Below are positions 22,375 to 29,911 of a DNA stretch of 37,212 nucleotides, piece after piece. The position numbers were made by a program, and so were the translations under genes. The stretch covers positions 1 to 37,212 of the forward strand of contig JBFHGR010000020.1 in the NCBI GenBank assembly GCA_041583015.1, in the 5' to 3' direction. This DNA comes from Parvicella sp041583015. Its GTDB lineage: Bacteria; Bacteroidota; Bacteroidia; Flavobacteriales_D; Parvicellaceae. Numbering within the stretch: position 1 is the stretch's first letter; the number at the start of each line of letters is the position of its first letter. The notes under the pieces were generated by a model that worked only from the letters and a program-made list of their open reading frames with translations, was not told the DNA's origin and searched no databases.

Positions 22375-23058
22375 TTACAAGTGTAGACCGCACTCGGTTT
22401 TAGGAGAATTATTCCATCTTCCTTCTCTTTCTTTACCAGGAGAGGTACAGTGCTTGCAGCCAACACTAAAATAACCTTTAGCTTGTAACGGATGAAAAGG
22501 AAGCAAGTGTTTTTTGATGTACGCTTCTCTTTCTTCTGAAGAAACGTCTAACAATGGGTAAAATTTCAAAATTCCATTTCTTTCTTCAAAAATGTCCAAA
22601 GTTGCTCTATGATCACTTTGCCACTTCATAAGTCCAGAAACCCAAACGGAGTATTTATTTTGAAGGGCAGCCAAAGGTTCTACTTTGTTTACGGAACAAC
22701 AAAGGTCTGGATCTGTCTTCCAAGTTTGGTCTTTTGTAGTAAATTCGTGTTTCCAATCCTCAGCTTTTACATCTTCTACATTCAGTCCATAGATGGCAGT
22801 TAAGTAATTTTTATATAAAAGTGTTTCTTCAAAATGATAGCCTGTATCTATGAAATAAACTAACTGACTCGGGTGTGTTTTGGCAAATAGATGTAATAAA
22901 TACGCAGATGTTGTAGCAAAAGAAGAAGTGAGCATTACTGTTTCTTGCTCAAAGTCCTTGTATAATTCTTTTATTCGATCTTCTACCGATAATTGTCGAT
23001 ACTTTTTGTTTAATTCAATAATTGTTTCCTTATTTACTACTGCTGTTGATTCTTCCAT
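22375..23058 (-). CDS. cysH: Assimilatory adenylyl-sulfate (APS) reductase, CysH family
   Basis: This 227-residue protein reduces activated sulfate to sulfite. The PAPS reductase fold is marked by TSSFATTSAYLLHL (PP-loop-like), IDTGYHFEET and the C-terminal catalytic ECGLHL. It carries the four Cys that bind a [4Fe-4S] cluster in the APS-using class: adjacent Cys120-Cys121 (DLCCSVNKVEPL) and the Cys201-x-x-Cys204 pair (GCKHC). It should therefore use APS in preference to PAPS. No other sulfate-assimilation gene is adjacent, unlike many bacteria. An exact -7 box lies 7 nt upstream of its ATG (23066-23073). Confidence 0.9.
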   Translation of the reverse strand: MEESTAVVNKETIIELNKKYRQLSVEDRIKELYKDFEQETVMLTSSFATTSAYLLHLFAKTHPSQLVYFIDTGYHFEETLLYKNYLTAIYGLNVEDVKAEDWKHEFTTKDQTWKTDPDLCCSVNKVEPLAALQNKYSVWVSGLMKWQSDHRATLDIFEERNGILKFYPLLDVSSEEREAYIKKHLLPFHPLQAKGYFSVGCKHCTSPGKEREGRWNNSPKTECGLHL

Positions 23059-23065
23059 AAGGACA

Positions 23066-23073
23066 CAAAATTA
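23066..23073 (-). promoter_or_regulatory. -7 box (TAATTTTG) of cysH
   Basis: On the minus strand this is an exact TAnnTTTG match, ending 7 nt before the cysH ATG at 23058. No clear -33 element is visible. It suggests a near-leaderless transcript that starts between the TlpA-like gene and cysH. Confidence 0.45.
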
Positions 23074-23088
23074 ATTAAGAAAAATAAA

Positions 23089-24258
23089 CTAGTACCCGAA
23101 TATTCTTTTTAATTCTTCTTCCAGGGCTGGTCCTCTTAATTTCTTACCTATAATTTTCCCTTCCTTATCTATTAGGACTGTGTATGGTATTCCATTAAAA
23201 CCGTATATTTTGGTAGCCTCTGTTTGCCATTGTTTTAAGTCACTAACATGGTTAGGCCAAATTAAACCATCGTCCAAAATTGCTTTTTGCCAACTTGCAG
23301 GGTTTTTATCTAATGATACGCTATATACTGTAAAACCGTCTTTTGCGTATTTATTATACATTTTAACCACATTGGGATTTTCCATTCTACACGGTCTACA
23401 CCATGATGCCCAGAAATCAATCAATACATAATTACCTCTTAAAGATTCCAAAGTTATTACTTCTCCGGTTGGTGATTTGAAATTCAACTCAGGTGCAACG
23501 GCACCGATAGCCGTTTTGGCTTCTTGTGCTGCTTTTTTAGCCTCTTCTTCTTCTTGGATTTTGATTTGTGTCTCTATTTGTGTCAGTTGCGTTTTAACAC
23601 CTAGATGATAGTCGGATTGTGGAACAGATTCAGCAAGTCCTGCTTCAATTTTTCTGAGTAATTCTAAATCTTCAATTGGGTTGAGGTAGCCTACTGCAAC
23701 AATTGCACAAATCGATTTGTGATTTTTATTAATGTACGCATTTCGTGTGTTTACGAATGCCTTATTTAGACTGTCTAAGGATATTTGAGCGGCATTCTTT
23801 TGTTCAAATGACGCCTCTTTTGAGTACATTTTTGAATTCAATAAGTTTTTGGTTTCTTGAAATTCATAGATATCCCGAGTGAATTGAGATATTTCTTTGC
23901 TATCGTCATTTCCTTCAATAGTATATGATTTTACAAAGTTGTCTGCGTCAGCATTGAAAGTAATTTTTTTATTCGTTTTTTCTGTGTTGTCCAAAGTCAA
24001 TAAAGCGTATGCTTCAGGACTTATTTTAATTGCAAAAAAATCAGGTTTTTCAACGCTTAATTTTAGTTCAAACTTGTTTTTTTTGTTTATTACAACACTA
24101 TCCTTAACTATTTGCTGATTGCCTTTGAAAGCAGTCAAGAATATTGTTTTTCCAGCGCCATTTTCAATGACTCCTGATATTTCAATTTCTTTTTCTTGCG
24201 CAAAAAATCCAGAGGTTAGTAATAGAAAAAGTGTTATAAGTTTAAACGTTTTGATCAT
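23089..24258 (-). CDS. TlpA-like thioredoxin with N-terminal DUF4369-like domain
   Basis: This 389-residue protein has a signal peptide (about 1-20, ending FFAQ), a DUF4369-like beta domain (about 23-115, ISGVIENGAGKTIFLTAFKG) and a helical middle region including a charged Glu/Lys/Ala segment (about 235-250). The C-terminal thioredoxin domain has FWASWCRPCRMENPN, with redox Cys287 and Cys290, and the cis-Pro motif GIPYTVLID. Such proteins reduce periplasmic disulfides or serve cytochrome c maturation and oxidative-stress responses; the specific client is unknown. WCRPC in place of WCGPC is a minor variation. It overlaps its paralogue upstream by 4 nt (ATGA). Confidence 0.88.
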   Translation of the reverse strand: MIKTFKLITLFLLLTSGFFAQEKEIEISGVIENGAGKTIFLTAFKGNQQIVKDSVVINKKNKFELKLSVEKPDFFAIKISPEAYALLTLDNTEKTNKKITFNADADNFVKSYTIEGNDDSKEISQFTRDIYEFQETKNLLNSKMYSKEASFEQKNAAQISLDSLNKAFVNTRNAYINKNHKSICAIVAVGYLNPIEDLELLRKIEAGLAESVPQSDYHLGVKTQLTQIETQIKIQEEEEAKKAAQEAKTAIGAVAPELNFKSPTGEVITLESLRGNYVLIDFWASWCRPCRMENPNVVKMYNKYAKDGFTVYSVSLDKNPASWQKAILDDGLIWPNHVSDLKQWQTEATKIYGFNGIPYTVLIDKEGKIIGKKLRGPALEEELKRIFGY

Positions 24259-25466
24259 CCTAAAATTTCTTTAAGTTTATTTTCTAATTCGATTCCGCGT
24301 AGTCCAACAGCAATTATCTTGCCATCTGCACCAATTAAATAAGTTTGAGGGATGCTGTTTACACCATAAATGGCTCCGCCAGCAGCATTCCATCCCTTAA
24401 GGTCACTAACGTGGTTAGGCCAAATCAAACCATCTGCTTGAATTGCATTAGCCCATTTATTTTTATCTTGGTCCAATGAGTAACTGTATATTGTAAATCC
24501 TTTGTCTTTGTATTCATTATATAGTTTTACTACGTTTGGATTTTCTTTTCTACAAGGGCCACACCAAGAAGCCCAAAAATCAAGTAAAACAACTTTGCCT
24601 TTTAGACTATGTAAAGAAATGTTTTTACCGTCTAATCCTGGGAAGTTAAGTTCTGGAGCAACTGCACCAACAACTAAAGAACCTGCAGGGGCAGGGGTAG
24701 GTTGTGCGTTTTGCTGTTTTGCTTGTAGATATTTTTGCTCTACCGCTTGCGCAAAGACAGAATTGGGCATGTATTTGCTCATAGTAGCAGACATGTTCTT
24801 AAGTATTTCCTCATCCTTGGATAAGTCATAAATGTCCTGGAAAGCTGCGTATATGGCTGGAGAATCCATGTTCTCTTTGATGAAAGCATATTTATATGCT
24901 TCAAATTCTGTCTGCATGGCCATTCCTTTTTGATTGATGGCTTCTGTAGCAGCTGGATTAGTGTTGCCAATTGACTGAAGTTCTGCTTTCAATTGTTGGA
25001 TACTAGTCGTGTATTCTTGACGTTTGCTGAAATATGTTTTTAATGCTTTAGAATGTGTAGAACCTTCTATTGAATAATCTTTAGTCCAATTTTCCTTAGA
25101 TCCATTCAATGAAATAGTCTCTCCACCATTAGTAATTACTAAGGCTGCATTCATAGGAGAATCACCAATCCCTACAAATTCATATCCATTTTGTGGTTTA
25201 GTTAAGGTGAAGTTTCCTGAAGCGTCTACAGTTGTGCTATCTATTGCCATTGGTTGATTCCCTGTATATAAATACATTTTGACAACCATTCCTGTACCAT
25301 TTTGAATATTTCCGTTTATTGTCGCAATCTCTGTATTTACATTGTTGATGGTAGCAACTGAGTCCACTTCTGTGTTGTTTTCTGTATTTGTGTTTGTATC
25401 AGTTTCTCCACAAGATGTAATTGCTATGGCGGCAAATGCTAATATGCTTGATTTAAATAATCTCAT
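24255..25466 (-). CDS. Lipoprotein TlpA-like thioredoxin with N-terminal DUF4369-like domain
   Basis: This 403-residue protein begins with a lipoprotein signal (AAIAITSC, Cys19), then a Thr/Asn-rich stretch (22-35). A DUF4369-like beta domain (about 48-130, INGNIQNGTGMVVKMYLYTG), a helical region (140-250), a Pro/Gln/Ala linker (252-262) and a thioredoxin domain follow, with FWASWCGPCRKENPN (Cys302, Cys305) and NSIPQTYLIG near the end. It shares the layout and the shared words VKLYNEYKDKGFTIYS and LIWPNHVSDLK with the adjacent gene, so the two are tandem duplicates. One is lipid-anchored and one soluble. Its ATG overlaps the gatB stop by one base. Confidence 0.88.
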   Translation of the reverse strand: MRLFKSSILAFAAIAITSCGETDTNTNTENNTEVDSVATINNVNTEIATINGNIQNGTGMVVKMYLYTGNQPMAIDSTTVDASGNFTLTKPQNGYEFVGIGDSPMNAALVITNGGETISLNGSKENWTKDYSIEGSTHSKALKTYFSKRQEYTTSIQQLKAELQSIGNTNPAATEAINQKGMAMQTEFEAYKYAFIKENMDSPAIYAAFQDIYDLSKDEEILKNMSATMSKYMPNSVFAQAVEQKYLQAKQQNAQPTPAPAGSLVVGAVAPELNFPGLDGKNISLHSLKGKVVLLDFWASWCGPCRKENPNVVKLYNEYKDKGFTIYSYSLDQDKNKWANAIQADGLIWPNHVSDLKGWNAAGGAIYGVNSIPQTYLIGADGKIIAVGLRGIELENKLKEILG

Positions 25467-26929
25467 TATAAAGTCTCTATTATTTTATTTAACAACTGAG
25501 TCGTAGTTTTTGGGTCGGCCTTACCTTTTGATTCTCTCATTACCAGTCCCATGAAGAAGCCAGTAAGTTTTTTTTCCCCGTCTTTAAAGCGTTTGGTCTC
25601 ATCTGGATTTTTTTCAAAAATTCCTTTAATGATGGTTTCAATCTCTCCACTATCACCTTGAACAATCCAATCGTTTTGAGTTGCGATGTCTTCTGGATTA
25701 GCTTTTGGATTGGTCAACATTTCAGGGAAAACCTTTTGCGTAGCAATGGTATTGTTGATTTTTCCACTTTCAATCAATGTGATTAATTGCGCAATCTTTT
25801 CTGCCTCAATGGGAAACTCCGTAATTTCTATAGACATTTCGTTGAGGTAAGATTTTATACTGCCCATCAACCAATTGGCAGCATTTTTATAACTTTTCGT
25901 ATGCTTGATTATTTCCTCAAAATAAAGTGCAATATCTTTATTTTCTACAATGTTGGTAGCGTCATAATCAGAAAGTCCTAAATCGTTGATGTATTTTTTA
26001 TACAAGAAGTTAGGAAGAGGGGGTAACAATGTTTCGATGTGATTAATGTAATCTTGCTCAATAGTTATACCTCCCAAATCCGGTTCAGGAAAGTATCTGT
26101 AATCCACAGCGTCTTCTTTACTTCTCATGCCAATTGTAGTGCCACTTGGAGCATCAAAGTTTCTTGTTTCCTGGTAAATCTCTCCACCTGCTTCAAGAAT
26201 TTCTGCATGTCTCACAACTTCATGTTCGATAGCTCGATATACATTTCTAATGGAGTTCATGTTTTTAACCTCTACACGGTTACCATATTCTTTACTGCCA
26301 ATTGGCATGATAGAAATATTGGCGTCACAACGCATACTACCTTCTTCCATGTTACCATCACAAACATCCAAGTAACGTAACAGTTTTCTAACCTCAATAA
26401 GATAGTTATAAGCTTCAGTTGCATTTTTGATGACAGGTTCTGATACTATTTCTAACAAAGGGACACCGGCTCTGTTCAAATCCACTAAAGTGTCAAATGG
26501 ATCTTGATCATGGATGCTCTTACCACTATCTTCTTCCATGTGGATTCTTGTAAGGTTTACTTTCTTCTCGTTGCCATCAACGTCTTTTATCAATACATAA
26601 CCATTTCTGCAAACAGGTGTTTTATCCTGAGTGATTTGATATCCTTTGGGTAGATCGGCATAGAAGTAGTTTTTTCTATCAAAATGCATTTCCCTTGTAA
26701 TATCACAATGACAAGCGAGGCCAAGTTTGATAGCGTGATTAATTACCTCCTTATTTAGTTTTGGTAAAGTACCTGGGTGTCCAAGACTAACAGGACTTAC
26801 GTTCGTATTGGGTACCGAACCAAATTCATTTGGATCTGATGAATAGGCTTTACTTTTTGTGTTCAACTGCGCGTGAACTTCAAGTCCTATAACAATTTCG
26901 TATTTTTTTAATACTTCTTCTAAAGTCAT
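25466..26929 (-). CDS. gatB: Aspartyl/glutamyl-tRNA amidotransferase subunit B
   Basis: GatB is the tRNA-binding kinase subunit of GatCAB, which converts Glu-tRNA(Gln) or Asp-tRNA(Asn) to the amidated form. The 487-residue protein shows VIGLEVHAQLNTKSKAY, the FDRKNYFYADLPKGYQITQ motif, EDSGKSIHD, VDLNRAGVPLLEIVSEP, DGNMEEGSMRCDANIS, and the helical C-terminal YqeY-like tail (GFFMGLVMRESKGKADP). Length is normal. Neither gatA nor gatC is adjacent. It is followed with a 1-nt overlap by two TlpA-like genes, an unusual operon partner. Upstream, 124 nt separate it from the purine nucleoside phosphorylase gene on the same strand, with no strong terminator visible. Confidence 0.95.
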   Translation of the reverse strand: MTLEEVLKKYEIVIGLEVHAQLNTKSKAYSSDPNEFGSVPNTNVSPVSLGHPGTLPKLNKEVINHAIKLGLACHCDITREMHFDRKNYFYADLPKGYQITQDKTPVCRNGYVLIKDVDGNEKKVNLTRIHMEEDSGKSIHDQDPFDTLVDLNRAGVPLLEIVSEPVIKNATEAYNYLIEVRKLLRYLDVCDGNMEEGSMRCDANISIMPIGSKEYGNRVEVKNMNSIRNVYRAIEHEVVRHAEILEAGGEIYQETRNFDAPSGTTIGMRSKEDAVDYRYFPEPDLGGITIEQDYINHIETLLPPLPNFLYKKYINDLGLSDYDATNIVENKDIALYFEEIIKHTKSYKNAANWLMGSIKSYLNEMSIEITEFPIEAEKIAQLITLIESGKINNTIATQKVFPEMLTNPKANPEDIATQNDWIVQGDSGEIETIIKGIFEKNPDETKRFKDGEKKLTGFFMGLVMRESKGKADPKTTTQLLNKIIETL

Positions 26930-27053
26930 TTTTCGTTTTGAATTAACTTTTCAATTTTCAATCTTGGTGTGTATCTTCTTTCCTTGCTCTTGATAGCAAG
27001 AATAATTCAAAGGTAACAAGCAAAGTTATTAGAACCCTACTCATTAACATAAT

Positions 27054-27866
27054 TTACATAGATTTCAATAACTCCTTCACCATCAAAGTCATTTTTGGGG
27101 TAGCATTTTCAGCAACTCCTTGAACAATTTCATGGGTCATTTCAATAATTTTTCCTGGAACCCCTAAGTCTGTGATGATAGAAAAGCCAAAGCAAGGGAT
27201 GCTCATATGTCTAGCTGCTATTACTTCTGGAACAGTACTCATTCCCACGGTGTCTGCTCCAGTGTTATAAATCCATTGATATTCAGCAGGTGTTTCCAAG
27301 CATGGTCCTGAAAGACCTGCATAGGTTCCTTTTACAACTTTAATGTTGTTAGCCAAAGCTATTTCTTCCACTTTAGCAATCATTTTTTTGTCATAAGGTT
27401 CCATCATGTCTGGGAAACGTGGTCCCAATTCTGGATAGTTTTTGCCTATTAAAGGATTGGTAGGGAAAAGGTTTACATGATCATCAATAATCATGATATC
27501 ACCAACTTCAAATTTTCTATTGACTCCACCTGATGCATTACTTACAAAAAGGGCTTCAATTCCCAAGAACTTCATCACTCGTACAGGAAAAACAACTTCA
27601 TTCATTGTGTAGCCTTCGTAGTAGTGAAAACGTCCAGCCATGGCTACAACATTTTTTCCGCCTAGTTTACCAAAGATTAATTTACCACTGTGACCTTCTA
27701 CAGTACTTACTGGGAAATTAGGAATCTCCTCATAAGGTATTGAGTGTTCTGTTTCTATTTCATCTACTAAGGCACCTAATCCAGTTCCTAAGATGATTCC
27801 TACTGAGGGATTAAATTTTGTCCTCTCCTGAAGATATTTCGCTGTCTCTTTTATTTGCTCTAACAT
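27054..27866 (-). CDS. Purine nucleoside phosphorylase, trimeric PNP-I type
   Basis: This 270-residue enzyme phosphorolyses purine nucleosides to base plus ribose-1-phosphate in salvage. Family motifs are ILGTGLG (25-31), VEGHSGKL with His59, GRFHYYEGY with His81, SNASGGVN, and GPCLETPAEY with Glu191, which fits 6-oxopurine recognition. The segment SIITDLGVPG puts Asp233 where human PNP has Asn243, a substitution that can let such enzymes accept 6-aminopurines, so adenosine may also be a substrate. Its ATG lies 56 nt inside lpxK, the longest gene overlap in the window. It is a member of the lpxK transcription unit. Confidence 0.9.
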   Translation of the reverse strand: MLEQIKETAKYLQERTKFNPSVGIILGTGLGALVDEIETEHSIPYEEIPNFPVSTVEGHSGKLIFGKLGGKNVVAMAGRFHYYEGYTMNEVVFPVRVMKFLGIEALFVSNASGGVNRKFEVGDIMIIDDHVNLFPTNPLIGKNYPELGPRFPDMMEPYDKKMIAKVEEIALANNIKVVKGTYAGLSGPCLETPAEYQWIYNTGADTVGMSTVPEVIAARHMSIPCFGFSIITDLGVPGKIIEMTHEIVQGVAENATPKMTLMVKELLKSM

Positions 27867-28887
27867 ATTCTAAAACTTTATTGTCAAACTTATTTCTATC
27901 TCGTAAAAACTCTACTTCTATTTCTAAACAAAAGATTGGAAAGTCACTAAACTCTTTTAAAACTAACATTCTAGAAAAGTCTTTTTCTGTGGTAAGTATG
28001 ATTTTTTTCGAATGGGTAAAAGTACCAAATTTTTTGGAGATTGTGGTAATATCCTTTTTAGAGAATCTATGATGATCGCCAAAGTGAATGGCCTCAAATT
28101 TTACCTCTAGTTTTTTAAGGTAATTTTCAATGGGCTTTGGTTTCGCAATTCCGGTAACTAGTAAGACTTCGTAATTCTTTATTGGTGCGTCTAGATCTTT
28201 GAAATCTAGGCCGTTGTAAATTCTTTTATAATTGATTTTCGTAAAAAAAAGATTGTCCTTGTCTACTGGAATATTTTCGTAGAATCGTTGCATTTCTTGT
28301 TCTGTCAATGCTTCAGGACATTTTGTGACAATTACAATGTCCGCTCTTTTACTTCCTTTTTTGGTTTCTCTAAGTTCTCCAATGGGCAGTAGTTTGTCTT
28401 CAAAAAATGGCTTATTGAAATCTGTCAATAGGATATTCATTCCCGCAGATAATGACCTGTGTTGAAAAGCATCATCCAGTAATATTACTTCTGTTTCTTC
28501 TTGTTTGTTAAGAATAAAAAGTACACCAAGTACTCTTTTTTTCTCAACTGCTACTTTTATTTTGGGGAATTTTCTAAAATATTGAAAAGGTTCATCACCA
28601 ATAGTTAATGCTGTGCTTTCCTCATTGGCAAGTTGAAAATCAGCGGTGTTTCTACCATAACCTCTGCTCAGAGTGGCTACTTTATATTCATCCTGAAGTA
28701 ATCTGATGAGCATCTCTGTATGCGGGGTTTTGCCTGTGCCACCCATAGAAAGGTTACCCACACAAATAATTGGTAAATCAAAAGAAGAACTTTTGAATAT
28801 GTTTTTTTGATAAAGCATATTTCTCACAGATACGATAGACCCGTAAACTGCAGTAATGGGAAAAAATAAATACCTCAATGGATTCAT
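27811..28887 (-). CDS. lpxK: Tetraacyldisaccharide 4'-kinase
   Basis: LpxK phosphorylates the 4' position of the lipid A disaccharide precursor at the inner-membrane face. The 358-residue protein has an N-terminal membrane-associating helix (about 8-25, FFPITAVYGSIVSVRNMLY), the Walker A loop VGNLSMGGTGKTP (43-55), LSRGYGR, IGDEPFQYFRKF, the VILLDDAFQHRSL Walker B-like motif and ADIVIVTKCP. The final ~18 residues (about 341-358) lie in DNA shared with the PNP start. Homologues tend to end earlier, so the tail may be an extension read into the next gene. An exact -7 box ends 5 nt before its ATG. Confidence 0.93.
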   Translation of the reverse strand: MNPLRYLFFPITAVYGSIVSVRNMLYQKNIFKSSSFDLPIICVGNLSMGGTGKTPHTEMLIRLLQDEYKVATLSRGYGRNTADFQLANEESTALTIGDEPFQYFRKFPKIKVAVEKKRVLGVLFILNKQEETEVILLDDAFQHRSLSAGMNILLTDFNKPFFEDKLLPIGELRETKKGSKRADIVIVTKCPEALTEQEMQRFYENIPVDKDNLFFTKINYKRIYNGLDFKDLDAPIKNYEVLLVTGIAKPKPIENYLKKLEVKFEAIHFGDHHRFSKKDITTISKKFGTFTHSKKIILTTEKDFSRMLVLKEFSDFPIFCLEIEVEFLRDRNKFDNKVLEYVRANKRDSEISSGEDKI

Positions 28888-28892
28888 AGTGG

Positions 28893-28926
28893 CAAAAATA
28901 AGGTAAATATTGGGTGATGTTTCAAA
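28893..28926 (-). promoter_or_regulatory. Promoter of lpxK (TTTG ... TATTTTTG)
   Basis: On the minus strand TTTG (28926-28923) and TATTTTTG (28900-28893) are 22 nt apart, matching the Bacteroidota -33/-7 arrangement. The -7 box ends only 5 nt before the lpxK ATG at 28887, so the mRNA is predicted to be leaderless or nearly so. Confidence 0.6.
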
Positions 28927-28992
28927 AATTCACAACCTTATAATTCATTCCATGGCAAAATTGCTTAAACTTGTAATTGTAAAATTTCTCTA

Positions 28993-29907
28993 ATGAAATC
29001 AATTAAGCACTTAAGTTTGAACTATTATCTTGCAATATTTGTAGTAATAGTAGTGTCTTCTTGTGGTGGACAAGATGATGAGAAAAGTGTGTCTGAATAT
29101 GAAGATGTGAAATTCACTGCCAATGAATTTATAGAGAATATTTTTTATAAGAATTTTAAGCAGGCAGAATTATTTTGTGATAATATTTCTAAAGGATCAG
29201 TGAGAAAATTGGAGAATTTTCAATTTGAGTTCAGGAATATTTATTTTAATAGAATTGATACTTGTGAGATTACAAAAAATGCGGCTACCTGTGTTTGTAT
29301 GTATGAAGATTATGACGCTAAAGAGTATGAGCAGGTTCTAGAATTAATAAAATACAATGGAGAGTGGTTGGTTAATTTCGTATTAGACGAAACTTTTGAT
29401 AATATCTTCTTGTATGAATATGAAACAGATTTTTTTGAAGAAGACAAAAAGTGGTCGCATGAAGTCTTACAAATGGAAAGTAGAGACTATTTGAAACAAC
29501 TATTATCACAGTTTAATTCTAATGATTTAGTTTTAGGACATACTACAAGTTTTGATCTGAAAGAACTTGACGAAAATTTAAAGAACAATTCCAGTTTCTT
29601 AATGGAGAGCAATGTAGAATTTAATTTATTGAAATTCTATAATGCTTACGTTTTTGACGATGGAACGGTTGATGAAGTTTCTATTGCTATTTCTTCAAGT
29701 TTAGATGAAGACATGGATAATTACTACAAAGATATTGTTGACATACTTTCATCAGAACTTGGAACTCCATATAATCTTAAAAGTTTGAGTAAAGGTGACT
29801 ACCATCAGGCAAAAAACATCAGATGGTTTATTAAAGGGTTCAATGAAGTATTAGAGGTTGCATATATTAATCAGCGCGTTGTTATATCAATGAAGGCAGT
29901 AGTTTAA
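28993..29907 (+). CDS. Lipoprotein of unknown function, NTF2/DUF4878-like N-terminal region
   Basis: This 304-residue protein has a lipoprotein signal (about 1-24, VVSSC with Cys24). The region at about 35-130 alternates helix and strand in the style of NTF2-like/DUF4878 domains (FTANEFIENIFYKNFKQAE, then LIKYNGEWLVNFVLDE). Four Cys lie within this part (CDN, CEITKN, CVCMYED). The C-terminal half (about 180-304) has no recognised domain and is rich in Asp/Glu. The gene ends 4 nt before recG and is presumably co-transcribed with it. The NTF2-like assignment is a weak structural inference. Confidence 0.7.
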   Translation: MKSIKHLSLNYYLAIFVVIVVSSCGGQDDEKSVSEYEDVKFTANEFIENIFYKNFKQAELFCDNISKGSVRKLENFQFEFRNIYFNRIDTCEITKNAATCVCMYEDYDAKEYEQVLELIKYNGEWLVNFVLDETFDNIFLYEYETDFFEEDKKWSHEVLQMESRDYLKQLLSQFNSNDLVLGHTTSFDLKELDENLKNNSSFLMESNVEFNLLKFYNAYVFDDGTVDEVSIAISSSLDEDMDNYYKDIVDILSSELGTPYNLKSLSKGDYHQAKNIRWFIKGFNEVLEVAYINQRVVISMKAVV

Positions 29908-29911
29908 TTCC

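Noticed and set aside
26982..27003. Inverted repeat CTTGCT/AGCAAG between PNP and gatB
   Set aside because: The stem is 6 bp and no T-run follows on either strand, so it is not supported as a terminator.
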